Below, one piece after another: positions 1-10,914 of a stretch of 64,000 nucleotides of DNA; positions within the stretch are counted from its first letter, which is position 1; each line of letters starts with the position of its first letter. The stretch is from Capronia americana (Eukaryota > Ascomycota > Eurotiomycetes > Chaetothyriales > Herpotrichiellaceae), in contig JADWQD010000024.1 in NCBI GenBank assembly GCA_016110215.1, positions 94,673 through 158,672 of the forward strand, read 5' to 3'. Below the pieces are notes generated by a model. That model was not told the origin of the DNA and made no database searches. It saw nothing but the letters and a program-made list of their open reading frames with translations. The position numbers were made by a program, and so were the translations under genes.

Positions 1-90
1 TGCTGTGGTGTGCTGTGGTGTGCTGTGGTGTGCTGTGGTGTGCTGTGGTGTGCTGTGGTGTGCTGTGGTGTGCTGTGGTGTGCTGTGCTG
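1..90. repeat. 10-bp tandem repeat
   Basis: About nine head-to-tail copies of TGCTGTGGTG start the window. All forward frames stay open only because the unit lacks stops, so the Cys/Trp/Val-rich peptides here are not taken as genes. The unit does not resemble a fungal telomere repeat. Confidence 0.9.
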
Positions 91-274
91 TGCTGTGTGG
101 CTCAGCGTGGCGCTGGCCTCGTTCGGCCGAACACCGGCGGAGTATGGTTGCCTCGGTTCGATCAGGAACAAAGTCGGACCGACTCGCAGAACATGCCTCG
201 GACTCGATCTCGATCTTGATCTCGATCTTGATCTTGATCTCGATCTCGATCTCGGAAATAGACCGAGCCTCACC

Positions 275-430
275 ATGGACCCGAACTCAAAGTTGAGTAC
301 ATCCAAAGTCAAAAGCAAACAACCTCAAGCTCGAAATCAGACTCAAGCTCAAAGGCAGGCCCAAAGGCAGACCCAAACTCAGACACGCTGTCAAGATGGT
401 TGTGGTGGTGGTTGTGGAGGATGTCGGTAA
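275..430 (+). CDS. small Gln-rich ORF with Cys/Gly end, doubtful
   Basis: ATG at 275 opens 51 codons: a Lys/Ser start, a Gln-rich middle made of QAQRQ/TQTQ steps, and a short end rich in Cys and Gly (CGGGCGGC) before TAA. A Cys/Gly tail could bind metal, but the composition may simply reflect low-complexity DNA; a TTGATC/TCGATC simple repeat lies at 203-253. No family recognised. From 431 to 600 I see nothing. Confidence 0.2.
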   Translation: MDPNSKLSTSKVKSKQPQARNQTQAQRQAQRQTQTQTRCQDGCGGGCGGCR

Positions 431-599
431 ACATCAACCTCAGGCATTTCCAGTTCGTGAACAGTGTCACATTCTGCCGTGACGCCCTCGACGCCTCTCA
501 ACTGTTGAAGATCAATCAGCTCAGGTCAGCTTGTGCACAGAGGATACTCACTGACTTGAGAGACGGACTGTGTGCCTGAGGGCTTCGGACTGTCAGTTG

Positions 600-2240
600 T
601 CACCAGTCACATACGAGTGAGTACCTGTTCCATGGCTGCGAGGCCAAGGAGTGATGGGCAGCTTGTCCAAGTTGTCAGTTCTGATGCCTTGGGTGATCTG
701 TGAAGAGACTTGACGGGAGAAGGTTGTCAGCCAACGAACACTGTCTGTGCAGCTGGGATTGTATACCTCGTCTGATTCGGGTGCTGACGAAATCCTCGAT
801 AGCCGGTCGATGTCCTCCAGTGGTATTAACAGCTGAGGGTTCTTACAGGTGGGAGAGATTGAACAGAACACATCTGGATCAGCTCTGTTGCTGTGGTGAG
901 AGATCGAGAGACGGTGAGCAGAGACCTCAGCCACGGTGAGGGCCGAGACAAAGGGTGATGGCAAGCCGGTTCCGTATGCTAGTACTGCTGGAGAGTGTAT
1001 CGGTGAGGATGATGGGCAGTTTTCCAAGTTGACGGGAATCTGGAGTGTGACTTCTGGTCTCCTCCTCACTTGGGATTGTGTCAATCGGACACATGCGTTC
1101 TGTGATTGTTTCATTTGTGTGTGTGCTGTCGGGATCGACACGAGCACTCTGGGCAGTGACCTCCTCTTCTGATTCTGGACCTGCTGCTGACGCCGACCGA
1201 GGCTTCTGACAGGTGGGAGAGATGGAGCAGAGACGGTGAGAGCAGAGCTTGGACAGACGGTGAAGGCAGAGCTTGAACGGGCCGTTAGTCAAGAGCTTGA
1301 ACAGACGTGAGTTGAGAGATTGAGCAGACGTGAGTCGAGAGATTGAGCAGACGTGAGTTGAGAGATTGAGCAGACGTGAGTTGAGAGATTGAGCAGCGTG
1401 AGTCGAGAGATTCAACTGAACAGACGGTGATGGCAGAGATTGAAAGAGGGCGAGGCCAGAGATTGAAAGAGGGTGAGAGCAGAGCTTGAACAGAACATCA
1501 GCTGACAACAAACAGCTCTCGTTGTCAAGAGATTGAACAAACCGTGAGTCAAGAATCCAACAGAACAGACCGTGGGTCGAGAGATTGATTGAACAAACTG
1601 TGAGTCGAGGGATTCAACTGAATAGATCGTGGGTCGTGAGATTCAACAGAACAGACCGTAGATGGAGAAATTCATCAGGACAGACCGTGAGTCGAGAGAT
1701 TGACAGAACAAACCGGGAGTCGAGAGATTGACAGAACAGATCGTGAGTCGTGAGATTCAACAGAACAGACCGGGAGTCGAGAGATCCAACAGAACAGACC
1801 GTGAGTCGAGAGATTGACAGAACAAACCGGGAGTCGAGGGACTCAAATGAACAGACCGTGAATCGAGAGATTGACAGAACAAACCGTGAGTCGAGGGATT
1901 CAACAGAACATTGACCAGCTGACAACAACAGCTATGTCGTTGTCTTTGTCGCTGTCGTACCGACCGCAGGGGGATATCGACATGAATCGTGACAAGGAGG
2001 GACAAAGACAGAGCCGCATGGAATTTCGACAGTGAGCGAATGTGCGCACACAGGCGCAAAGAGGCAAGTCCAGCGATGCCGGCTTTCACGGCCTTTCACG
2101 GCCTTGCACCTTATTCGCGGGACTTGCAGTATGATATCATGTCCAGCTGGCCTCCCTCGTGGATAAATACACCCTTCCGGCGCACAAGACCTTACATACA
2201 GTACCTGGGTTTGTTTGTTTGTCCCCTTTCGTTGTGACTA
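600..2240. repeat. Repeat family A, copy 1
   Basis: A composite repeat. The left part (600-1220) contains two diverged versions of one block, at about 660-890 and 1010-1220. The middle (about 1225-1910) is a tandem array of 23-24 bp units of the type GAGATTGAGCAGACGTGAGT. The right part (1920-2235) is a unique tail. The tail is shared almost base for base with 9395-9710 and the left block with 35160-35400. ORFs on either strand here are translations of the array. Confidence 0.85.
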
Positions 2241-2315
2241 TCAAGATCGTACCACGGTTTTCTGGCAAGCGACGCCTTGGCCACGTGGGAACTCCAGAGG
2301 ACCCGGACGAAGTGA

Positions 2316-2520
2316 GAAGTTGCCATACTGAAGAAAGCAAGACACCCAAACGTCGTGAGTCTTCTCGAGGTCATTGATGACCCCAACAAGAACAAGGTCT
2401 ACCTCGTTGGAAAAGGCGAGATCAAATGGAGAAAGCCAGGTGTGCGTGAGGTCACCGCGGTCAACAACAACAACAGATTCGAGCAGGAGCGGCAGGGGTT
2501 TGCAGTCTCTCGAGCAGACG
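2316..2520 (+). pseudogene. protein kinase fragment (SNF1-kinase-kinase/CaMKK-like)
   Basis: The plus frame from 2316 reads EVAILKKARHPNVVSLLEV, then IDDPNKNKVYLV and GEIKWRKPG. This is the N-lobe of a Ser/Thr kinase (helix C, then strands 4-5 and the hinge) and resembles the fungal Sak1/Ssp1/CaMKK group. The catalytic lysine strand and the whole C-lobe are absent, and residues between YLV and GEI appear deleted. It is a fragment of about 65 codons with no start or stop of its own. The upstream neighbour is repeat family A. Kinase identity is fairly secure; the subgroup is a guess. Confidence 0.6.
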
Positions 2521-2823
2521 TGCTATTGCCGGCAAACGCAGACGGAGCAACAGGATTGACGTGAGCGGTGTTTACGAACAAGCTGTTCTTGGTCGCCTGA
2601 GCCATTGGAGAAGGGAATCTTGTCGAGAGGCCGATGCCGGCAGGAGCCGTGGAAGGTTCGTTTGATATCTTCCTGTTCCTGTTCGGGGTTCGACATGTCG
2701 GGCAGGAAGCTTGCAGAGCAAATGATTGTGTAAAGGCGATTACAAAAACCCGTCGTGCGTGTCCTGTTACCATACGCCCTCTTCGCTATGCTAAATGTAC
2801 AGTCGCCTCCTGCAACGAGTATC

Positions 2824-2892
2824 TACAAGAACTACCTCGACTCCATTGAGCTATTCGTCCTACTAGATCTGCTTGGCTCCTCCAGCTGGAGA
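2824..2892 (+). pseudogene. possible glutaminyl cyclase fragment
   Basis: About 23 codons read YKNYLDSIELFVLLDLLGS. The FVLLDLLG signature with a preceding acidic residue recalls the M28-like glutaminyl-peptide cyclotransferases, which convert N-terminal Gln to pyroglutamate. Nothing else of the enzyme is present in 2520-3030, so this is at most one exon scrap. Confidence 0.4.
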
Positions 2893-3033
2893 AGTCAAGT
2901 ACGGCGGCGTCAGTCAAGTCATTCGTGCGCTCCTGCTTGCGACATGGTTCAACTGGGGGACTCTAGAGGCTGACTGGAGGTTGTATATAGCAACACTCAT
3001 TTAGGAGCAAAGGTGTATATACTGCCAATCCGA

Positions 3034-3475
3034 ACTGCAGTGGTGCGGAGTGGTTGAAAATTGAAGTGGTAAACTGCAGTGGTGTGGTGCAGATTTGGTG
3101 CAGAATTGCAGTGGTGCAGAATCGGAGTGCAGAATCGGAGTGGTGGTGAATTGGAGTGGTTGAAAATTGAAGTGGTAAACTGCAGTGGTGTGGTGCAGAT
3201 TTGGTGTTGCGCGAAACTGCAGTGGTGCAGAATTGGAGTGGTGGCAAGTCGGAGTGTGGTTGAAAGTTGAAGTGGTGCGGAACTGCAGTGGTGCGGAGTG
3301 GTTGAGAGTTGGAGTTGCGCGAAATGAGTTGCGCGAAATGAGTGTGGTGCAGAGTGCAGAATTGGAGTGGTGCAGAAAATGGCGTGGTGCAGAGTTGGAG
3401 TGGTGCGGAAATTAGAGTTTTGCGACGAAGAAAAAAATAGAGTTTGGCTGCAGATCGGCAGTTGTAGCGGCAGTA
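3034..3475 (+). repeat. GAGTGGTGC satellite array with end module
   Basis: An irregular array of 15-16 bp steps such as GAATTGGAGTGGTGCA and GAAAATTGAAGTGGTT, G-rich on the plus strand. It ends in a characteristic module (3404-3470) that holds GCGGAAATTAGAGTTTTGCG, a short A-tract and GGCTGCAGATCGGCAGTTG. The same module recurs at 15422, 22083 (inverted), 22590 and 27085. From 3476 to 3772 I see only a short duplicated motif (AAAGTACCAGTGTGT at 3688 and 3749). Confidence 0.9.
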
Positions 3476-3772
3476 AGGTGCTGTAGAGCCAGATGCACTC
3501 TCACTTCAGACTGCTTTTGTGCGAAGGAACCTGCCAAAGGTATGTAACCAGTCAAGGTTTGACCGAGATGCGATGCGAAATGTGCGCCGAGAGGTGTGTG
3601 CAACATTGACTTGTCGCAAAGTTGAAAGTGCGATTCGTGGTGGCCCGCGACCGCGATCGGCAGGGTCTGGCGAAATTTGCGAACCTAAAAAGTACCAGTG
3701 TGTCACGCTTCGCAACCGTGACATCGCACGCGACCGGCAGCCCAGAACCCAAAGTACCAGTGTGTGTGCTAC

Positions 3773-4900
3773 TTACTCTGTACCTTGATCGTGTTTCAAT
3801 GCGCTCCTCTTTAACTTGTTGCGGTGGATAGTGGGAGTGAGGACAAGCCTTCTCCTCGTGCGGTGTTCCGGATCGCGAACGATTGCCAGCTCAAAGTCGC
3901 GATACTTGGCCGATGCCAAAACCCAAAGGCGAGCAAGAGGAAGACGGTATGAAAGATGATCCGGTGAAGGAATGTCGGCAACGGTATGTCGTCGGCTCGT
4001 AACCATAGCGTCTCGAGTATGAGGCCGATATCTCCTACATTCAAGCCGACTTTCTTGTATTCAGGTTGTGTCACGAGCTTCATCTCAACTGCGCCGTCAC
4101 CGTATATCCACTGCACGGCATGTTAGTAGACAATCAGGAGTATGAGCATGAGTATCTGAGCTTACCTGGGTGACCTGGGCCACAGGGCCTTCATCTTTCG
4201 CGCCTACCCACCGGTCCGAAGCAAGTTGTTGCTGTTGGCGGGGGTGGCATTTCGCATGGGCATCAAGATAGTGTCGTCAGCTTCGGCAATAAGCGACTTC
4301 CAGAATGCATTGAGACTGTCGGCGCATTTCACTGCCTGCTCTTCGGTAACCTCTTCAGGCTCGAGAGTAAGGCGAGTGACTTTTCCCAACCGCACGTATG
4401 CCTTCAGAAACGTGACCCACTCGCTGTGACATAAGTCAACCCAGATCTGGTCGACTTTGCCCTATGTCACAGAGGATGACAGCGGGCCACCGATGTAACT
4501 GCCCAACTTGTCGTCGTCGACGGGCGGAAGGCAGGCTTCTGTGAACCTAGATGGAATCAGCAAAAGTAAAGTGTCGCAACTAGTTCCGCGAACAAGACTT
4601 ATTCCTTCCACGCTTCCATGTTTGAGTCACCGCTGCTATCTTCTTGGGAGCACTGTAGCCAGCCCCAGGCTTGGACTGAAGGATGTGCTGGGCATTCTCG
4701 GCCGACACGGACGAGACAGAAGTCTCGCCATTGGAGATGCAAGATCATGATCAGGCAACGAGCCTTGAGCTCCCTCAATGAGACGAGAACGGCAGGGGGA
4801 AGAGGTCGGCTTATATCCTCGACTCCATCTCCAAGATATCAGATTCCGAGCTCCTCGCCCCGAGAGGGTCCCCGGTCTGGAAACTGCCTCACCGTCCATG
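3773..4900 (-). pseudogene. DUF3435 tyrosine recombinase relic, N-terminal half
   Basis: On the minus strand, peptides in changing frames read WVTFLKAYVRLGKVTRL, then WVGAKDEGPVAQVTQ, then WIYGDGAVEMKL, VGLNVGDIGLILETLW, a hydrophobic stretch ending AFGFWHRPS, and YRDFELAIVRDPE. The order and spacing fit the N-terminal and central part of fungal DUF3435 (FluG-domain) proteins, the family that includes Starship 'captain' recombinases. An intron with GTAAGC donor, CTAAC branch and CAG acceptor (about 4108-4167) separates VTQ from WIY. Decay: a TAG stop at 4462-4464, a frameshift near 4230 and another near 3930. The catalytic Arg/His/Tyr region is missing. Family assignment is from memory of its general pattern. 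Confidence 0.55.
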
Positions 4901-5184
4901 CCGAAGCCGCAGGATCAATGCAATGCGTAAGTGCTTGCAATCGTGAGTCGTGAGTTCCATTTGCGTGGTGGTCCGCGTCGTGATGACGGTCGTGACTGTG
5001 GCGTAGCAGCGGCGCTTTGCCCTTTTCGTTGTGCCAGAAAGCGAAACTTCAGGTGCTCAGCTCACTCAGACTGGCACCTTCGACAGAGCAGTTGACAAGA
5101 CAGGTGGACAGAGATGACACAGTCAGTACCTCTCCATCAGCCGGCTGCCCAGGGTAATGCAGGAAGGAGAGGGAAAAGTGGCTG

Positions 5185-6570
5185 TTAGTGTCGTCTGATA
5201 TGTCGCTGCTGGAGTCCTGCCCAGGCGAATTGGTCGTCAAAGTCGTTGCAAAACTGATATGTTTCCATAGGCTCCGTGGATGTTAGAGCAGGATCGAGGC
5301 AGAGGATCATCGAAGGTTCGCTGCTTTGGTCGTCCGGAGTCCTGACACCTTCTAGCTTGCATGTTGGGCTTCTAGACAGCACCAAGCCAGAGACCTCCAT
5401 GCTGCACATCTTCTTGTGCTCTGGTTCCTCCAGACCGTCGAGGACACGCATCCCGGGAAGTGGTTCCTCGTGTTCAACGTCTCGTTTTCGCTTTGCAACT
5501 GGCCTTGATCGAGGCTTCCTGGTAGATGGCGCTGTGATGAGCAGTGGCGAGTGGAGTTTTCCGTGGACTTGCTTAGTATGATTGCTCCACTCTGCGGCGC
5601 CGGATACGGTGTACGGCTTGTTGCCTAGACGATCGCACTCGGGGCACGAGAACGGCAGGTCGAAAGTCCCCTTAGCCACGTGTCGGACCCTGCAATGGCG
5701 TGTAAGCTCCGAACGGCGGTGGAAAGTCGCTGGCTTGGACTCGATCGAACATAGGAAGCAAGTCGAGATGTCGCCTAGTGCTGGCAAGCTTTGCGCTTCC
5801 TTTCCCCGAGGGGACACCCTTCTTGCCCCTACCGGCCCCGTAGTCCAAAAGCCACTCCATGACTCGTTGCGAGCGCGTCTCTGCCTCGCCATCAAACACC
5901 AGCCGGCGGTCGTGCAGCAGCGTAGACGGATCATCCGCACAAGTAAAGAGCCGAACCAGCTCCTCGACATCCATCTCCGAGTGTGGACCGCATCGACGCT
6001 GGCCGGGGCTTCGTAAGTGATCTGTCGACTCGCCACGGGCCCGCAGCCTACCGGCTTCAGAAAAGTATTGCCGACGGGCTTGCATAACCAAGAGATCCGC
6101 AAGCCCAGATAACAACTTCCTCAGCGCAGCCTGGTGCTTGGTCAATGCCGTCTTTGCCTTGGTCCTGCTCTCATCGTCATCAGCCGCGGCCACTTGTCGC
6201 TTAGCGGATTCGATTTGTTGCCTGAGGAGAGTAACATCTCTGCGTCCCTCGATGCTGAGCATCTGTTCAGCAGTGGCGTAAATTGGTGCTTCGGGATCCC
6301 GTTTCATGGAGAACTGGCCGAGGAAATCAAACAGAGGTTTCTCCTCAGAGACAAGGTTCTTGTAGAGCTTATCCGCCAGGTTGTACTTCACATGGCGGGC
6401 GATATAGTACCTCTCCGAAGTACTGACTTTATGGCTGACGATAAAGGCAGCCATCGCTCCGGTAAGACAGTCTGAAATAATTAGCATCGGACGGTCAAAG
6501 AGAATGGAGTCTGACATACCACGGAGAACGGAGGCGGCGTTCAAGCGAAGGAAGAGAATGGAGTCTAACA
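5185..6570 (-). pseudogene. DUF3435 tyrosine recombinase relic, C-terminal half with zinc fingers
   Basis: The minus frame begins after a likely acceptor (TTTCAG, about 6475) with VSHKVSTSERYYIARHV, which fits the Gly/Ser-His ... Tyr-Tyr end of a tyrosine recombinase domain. Next come RDPEAPIYATAEQ, a long charged helix and RRQYFSEAGRLRARGEST, all typical of DUF3435 C-termini. After a frameshift, or a 43-nt intron, near 5780 the other frame carries two Cys2His2 fingers: CFLC...HCRVRH and CPEC...HTKQVH. The upstream end is cut off by the satellite at 6581. This half lies 5' of the N-terminal half on the same strand, so the two are either separate copies or one rearranged copy. Confidence 0.6.
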
Positions 6571-6580
6571 TACCACGGAG

Positions 6581-6717
6581 ACTCTGCACCACTCCAACTC
6601 AACCACTCCAAATCTGCACCATCCCTCGCTGCCGTCATACCTTATTGCCGCCATACTGTAGTCACGTACGGTATGTGTAAGTTGGGGGCGGTGTTGGGTC
6701 ATCAGCATCTCTTGTTG
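6581..6717. repeat. 137-bp dispersed repeat, copy 1
   Basis: Begins with C-strand satellite (ACTCTGCACCACTCCAACTC) and continues into about 100 bp of unique sequence ending CATCTCTTGTTG. It matches 11442-11578 base for base by eye. It abuts the truncated recombinase relic on its left. Confidence 0.9.
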
Positions 6718-6946
6718 CACGGCCGACAACAGGCTCTCCTCTCAAGTCGTCGATTCCCCGACCAGTGCGCACCTCCACCACATCCATTCGCAGCTAGCTC
6801 GCCTGAAGTGTCGGTTCTACTACACATCCCTGCACCGATGTTAGTCGACAGACGTTGCTGGAGCAAAGAAGCGGGCGGGCGACCAGGATGTTCCATACCA
6901 TTTAACCTAACAGGTCTTCATAAAACATGCTGCCAGATCAATTCTC

Positions 6947-7090
6947 ATGCGTCTCATTCTCCTGGATGACGATAGCTTCATCGAGTTCTGTCCCGAGTGG
7001 GGCCTCTCTGTGCTCACCGGCTTTGGCCGCATCAACGGCCACGCCATCGCAATCATGGCTTCCAGTTCCGTGAAGTATGTCCTTGTCACT
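6947..7090 (+). pseudogene. possible acyl-CoA carboxylase beta (carboxyltransferase) fragment
   Basis: An open plus frame from ATG 6947 contains DDDSFIEF followed by SVLTGFGRINGHAIAIMAS. The pattern 'D-x-SF-x-E ... TG-x-GRINGRPV' is typical of the N-terminal carboxyltransferase subdomain of propionyl-, methylcrotonyl- and acetyl-CoA carboxylase beta chains. After about 45 codons the similarity stops. It is a fragment, not an active enzyme. Confidence 0.45.
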
Positions 7091-8300
7091 GAACGTGTTG
7101 CCAAGAGAGAAGGTGAGGGTCGAGGGGGCTATAACCTAAAGTACCTTCTCCCTGGCCGTAGCGGAGGGAGTATATCGGATTTTACCTTGGGACTGAGGAG
7201 GCAGGCAATATCGCGCATCTGTGAGTATATCTCTGCAGAAGATTAGTCTCAGCCTTACCACAACCTCACAACTGCGAAAAGGTGTAAGCGATATAAGGGA
7301 GTCAAGCTCACGCAGTATGGCTCCTGTGACTTCTTTCCCTTCTCAACGTAATCCGGCTTCAGCTCATCAACCTTGCTTTTCTTCTTCGGTCTTCGCCATC
7401 TCGAGGGAGAACCGCAAAGCATTTTCTCAAGTTCATCTGCTTCGCGAGAGTTAGCAGCGGCCGCTTGCCTAGACATGAAGTAGTCTTCTTAGATGAAACC
7501 GGATCAGTATATCGCCAGGCAGAGCTTTGCGCCGACTCCAAGACATCCTCTCACACCACAGTCTGCTCTTCGAGGAGCAGACTCTTGCCAGCTGTATGGC
7601 ATTATCCACTTTCGAGGATGAAAGAGGTGTCGGGTGAATCGGACGCATGCACTACTCTCGAAGCCGAGCCGTTGCCTCGCGCAAAGAAACTGGATGACGG
7701 GTCGACTATCAAGGAGTTTGCAGAGATGCCGGGCCTGGAAACGATCCACGCGACACAAGTTGTTGTCTTATCTTGTATCTTGGCAATATCTGCATCGCGG
7801 AGGTACCGGCGCTGGATCGTCGTGCGCAAATCCTTGACCTCTTCATCTTTCGACGCTGACAATAGACGCTATGACGGTTCTTCGTAGCTGATTGATGGGT
7901 GCGACAACCTCGCTCGGCCTTCTTCCCAAACGACGTTGACAATGTTCTCGTCTACCATAAGACTCTCGTCCGAGTCAACTCGATCTGTCCTCTGAGAAGT
8001 GCAACTGGCCTGCTTGAATTGTTCAGCGGCGTCCCCGACACGCCCGAGGAGAGGCAAAAGTTCCCTGAATGGGCTGAAGCTGTTGGTTCGACGCTCTTCC
8101 ATTGTGCAAGAGGAGCAGTGGCGGCGCTCCTCGCTGCTTCCGGGTATGCCTCGCTGTTGGGTAGAATCCTGGACGTCCACACCTCGGGTCCCCAAAACAG
8201 GCAAACATCGTCACTTCTCGTACACCTCTGGGGAGAGCTACGTCCTCGACGTTATGAATACCCGAGTGAGCGGAGGACGAAACATCCTACGTACCTGAGA
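7091..8300 (-). other. unrecognised coding-like sequence, decayed
   Basis: Minus-strand stretches look protein-like but are split over frames: a hydrophilic segment at 7602-7862 (contains KDLRTTIQRRYLRDADIAKI), a Lys-rich one at 7255-7476 (RPKKKSKVDELKPDY) and an acidic one near 7940-8010 (DESLMVDENIVNVVWEEG). No start, intron set or family could be fixed. Confidence 0.3.
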
Positions 8301-8309
8301 TGAGGAGCT

Positions 8310-8468
8310 CCGAATCGCTAATCATAATGATGATGTTTCTTGACATTGACAGTTGCGTCAAAGTGCGGCTTGTTGAGCTCTTCATGGAACCAATGATCGC
8401 CTGACATTGTACCCACGGCGCAGGCCCACAGACGCAAATCCTGGAGGCCGATGACGCTGAGCTGCCTG
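8310..8468 (-). other. unrecognised conserved-looking peptide
   Basis: The minus frame reads VIGLQDLRLWACAVGTM, then SGDHWFHEELNKPHFDATV, and ends KKHHHYD before TAG, about 50 codons. The Trp/His content and clean frame suggest the 3' end of a real exon; I cannot name the family. From 8469 to 8954 nothing is recognised on either strand. Confidence 0.3.
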
Positions 8469-8954
8469 CACACAGCGTGCTACTATGCAGTCGCTGTCCG
8501 TTCTTCGATGGCCACGTCCTGTGACTCGCTCGCGTGTAGCAGGGAGTCCGCAAGCCTTTCCGCTCGGGCTTTCGGCCCTAGCTTCCCCTGGACTGGTTAT
8601 CACACACATGTCGCCTCTTTGCCTTGGCAAAAGACATAATCTGCAATCAGCGCTGGGAAGCGAAGAATCACCAGCCAGTGTCCGGACAGCGGGGGAGAGA
8701 AAGGCTTCGTGGGGCGATGCACCCAGAGTGAAGAGCCAGAACGTCAGCCCGCAGGCATTCAAAAGTTCTCTACAAGACGTTGTACCCTCTCCAGCAAGCA
8801 CACGCACCACCAACAGAGCATTGGACGGGGCCACCGACGGAGCAGGCGATATGGAATGCGCTCTGTCCAGGGGGTTGGGTTGAGCAAGTCGAGCTGGATT
8901 TGAAGCATTTTGCCCGAATGGTGGTGGCTCCTTCGGTGACGGCATGTAGGGCAA

Positions 8955-9715
8955 ACGGAGAGGGCAGAGCTGGGACAGACCGTTAGTCAAGAGCTTGAAC
9001 AGATGGTGATGGCAGAGCTTGAACTGACCGTGAGTGAGGAGATTGAGCAGACGTGAGTCGAGAGATTGAGCAGACGTGAGTCGAGAGATTGAGCAGACGT
9101 GAGTCGAGAGACTGAACAGACGGTGATGGCAGAGATTGAACAGACGGTGATGGCAGAGATTAAACAGACGGGAGTCGAGAGATTGAACAGACGGTGATGG
9201 CAGAGATTGAACAGACGGTGATGGCAGAGATTGAACAGACGGTGATGGCAGAGATTGAACAGGTGTGGTCAAGAAATGGTGAATGCAGAAATTGAAAGAG
9301 GGTGAGGGCAGAGCTTGAACAGAACATCAGCAGCTGTGGGTCGAGAGATTGACAGAATAGACCGTGAGTCGAGGGATTCAACAGAACATGCAGTAGCTGA
9401 CCACACAAACAGATCTGTCGTTGTCGTTGGGATGTCGTTGTCGTGTCGTTGTCGTTGTCGTGTCGTACCGCAGTGAATCGTGACAAGGAGGGACAAAGAC
9501 AGGGCCGCATGGAATTTCGACAAATGTGCGCACACAGGCGCAAAGAGGCAAGTCCAGCGATATCAGATTTCACAGCCTTGCACAGCCTTGCACGGCCTTG
9601 CACAGTATTCGCGAGACTTGCAGTGGGATATCATGTCCAGCTGGCCTCCCTCGTGGATACCATACATACAGTAAGTCCCTGAGGGTTTGTTTGTTTGTTT
9701 GTTTGCCCCCTTTCA
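8955..9715. repeat. Repeat family A, copy 2
   Basis: Array of 23-24 bp units (8960-9395), then a CGTTGT simple repeat (about 9418-9465) and the same tail as copy 1: AATCGTGACAAGGAGGGACA, GGAATTTCGACA, and GATATCATGTCCAGCTGGCC. It differs from copy 1 in array length and lacks the left blocks. A TTTG run and a (CTGA)n run (9735-9762) follow. Confidence 0.85.
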
Positions 9716-10537
9716 GATGCTTGATGGTTGGTATCTGACTGACTGACTGACTGACTGACAGGTGGGCAGCCATGATGAGTCTTGACTAGTCACATCTGGC
9801 AGCAACCGCTCTACGAGTAGAGAGTCCTCGCCCTCGCGGCCTTACAAGGACAACGCCGACTAGAGGTTGTCGTTTGAACGGTCGGTGACAACCATTCAGA
9901 GGTGTTTTGTTCTACGACATGCAGAAGAGAAGGTGGAGTGGAACATGGCTCCCCGAGGATTCGTCACGAAAGTTCGGGCTGTGGGCACACCACATCAACA
10001 GCAACGGCGAGGCAGCAAAGGCGTTTTCCATCTTCTGCCGCTAGATAGTATGAGCTTGCCTCAGCACTGTACTGTACTGGTAAAACCAAACAAATCCACC
10101 GTTCCGAATGATGGCCGACATTGTTTGCTAGTGATGGTAGAAAACATGCCTCTTCCACCTGGCTGCGCGGACTCTGGGGACTGCAGGTCCAGTCTACCCA
10201 GATATATAGCCAAATGCTGTGATCGAAGTTCTGCTTGGAATCGCATTTCTCGGATTGTACGAGTTGTTGCTTCGATGCCCGGGCCTATCAGCACTTGTCG
10301 CACATCAACCCTTCAAGCTGTTTGTAGTCCTCTTCCGTGTATTTCTGCTTCTGCTTCGAATGCATGTCCCGCATGGTGTCTTTGTCGACAAGCTGACATT
10401 TGAGCTCAGGATACCCCACGGTTCAACCTCTGTCTTCCATTTTCGCCACCGATGATCATCCCGTCCTGAAGGATTTCATGCATAGCCGCTCCTCCGCCTT
10501 CAACTTCTGATCCAAATTCCTTGCAACCCCACTTGAC
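9716..10537. other. no gene recognised
   Basis: Open frames exist on both strands (for example a minus peptide KYTEEDYKQLEGLMC near 10300) but none shows a family signature, start and stop that agree. Confidence 0.4.
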
Positions 10538-10677
10538 ATGAGCCTGGAAATCTGCAGGCTGCCAGCTTGCAACAAACTGATCGAAGACAAGGTATCGAGA
10601 GAAGGCCTGATGGGCGTCGCAATCATTGGCGGCGTTGCTGTCGCTGCAGGAATCGTTGGAGGCATGTTGATGAGAGG
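10538..10677 (+). pseudogene. FIS1-like C-terminal fragment (mitochondrial fission)
   Basis: The plus frame reads LIEDKVSREGLMGVAIIGG, then VAVAAGIVGGMLMRG. This is the tail-anchor end of FIS1, the outer mitochondrial membrane receptor for the fission dynamin: an EGLMG linker followed by one Ala/Val/Gly-rich membrane helix and a basic residue. The TPR body is missing and no stop follows in register. At 10678 the similarity ends abruptly and a sequence readable on the other strand begins. Confidence 0.6.
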
Positions 10678-10683
10678 TGATGT

Positions 10684-10810
10684 TGATCGACAACGGCAGG
10701 CGGTTGGCCACGACTCGGACGCGGCCTTCAAAATCCGCGTCGATACCCCCCCCCCCATGGTGGTTTGGTCCTCTCGGCACTTGGTTGTCAACTGGTGTCG
10801 GCGCTGTCAA
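10684..10810 (-). pseudogene. possible trehalose-6-phosphate synthase N-terminal scrap
   Basis: The minus frame has a Gly/His-rich lead, then EGRVRVVANRLPLSINIT. 'VVSNRLP' is the first strand and loop of GT20 trehalose-phosphate synthases. Only about 20 residues support this, and Ala replaces the usual Ser. It butts head to head against the FIS1 fragment. Confidence 0.3.
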
Positions 10811-10914
10811 TATCGTCTGGGGTTATAGGAGGAAAATGAGACCGTGGACTGTAGCTTCGATCAGTTCTGTGCAGGGTTTTGAGAGTTGCGTTGAATCCGT
10901 CGACTTCAGAGGCA

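Noticed and set aside
1..90. Telomere-like repeat at the window start
   Set aside because: TGCTGTGGTG is not TTAGGG-like and is followed by ordinary sequence, so it is treated as a minisatellite.
8382..9272. 296-codon minus-strand ORF
   Set aside because: Most of it is translation of the 23-24 bp array of repeat family A; the remainder has no family signature.
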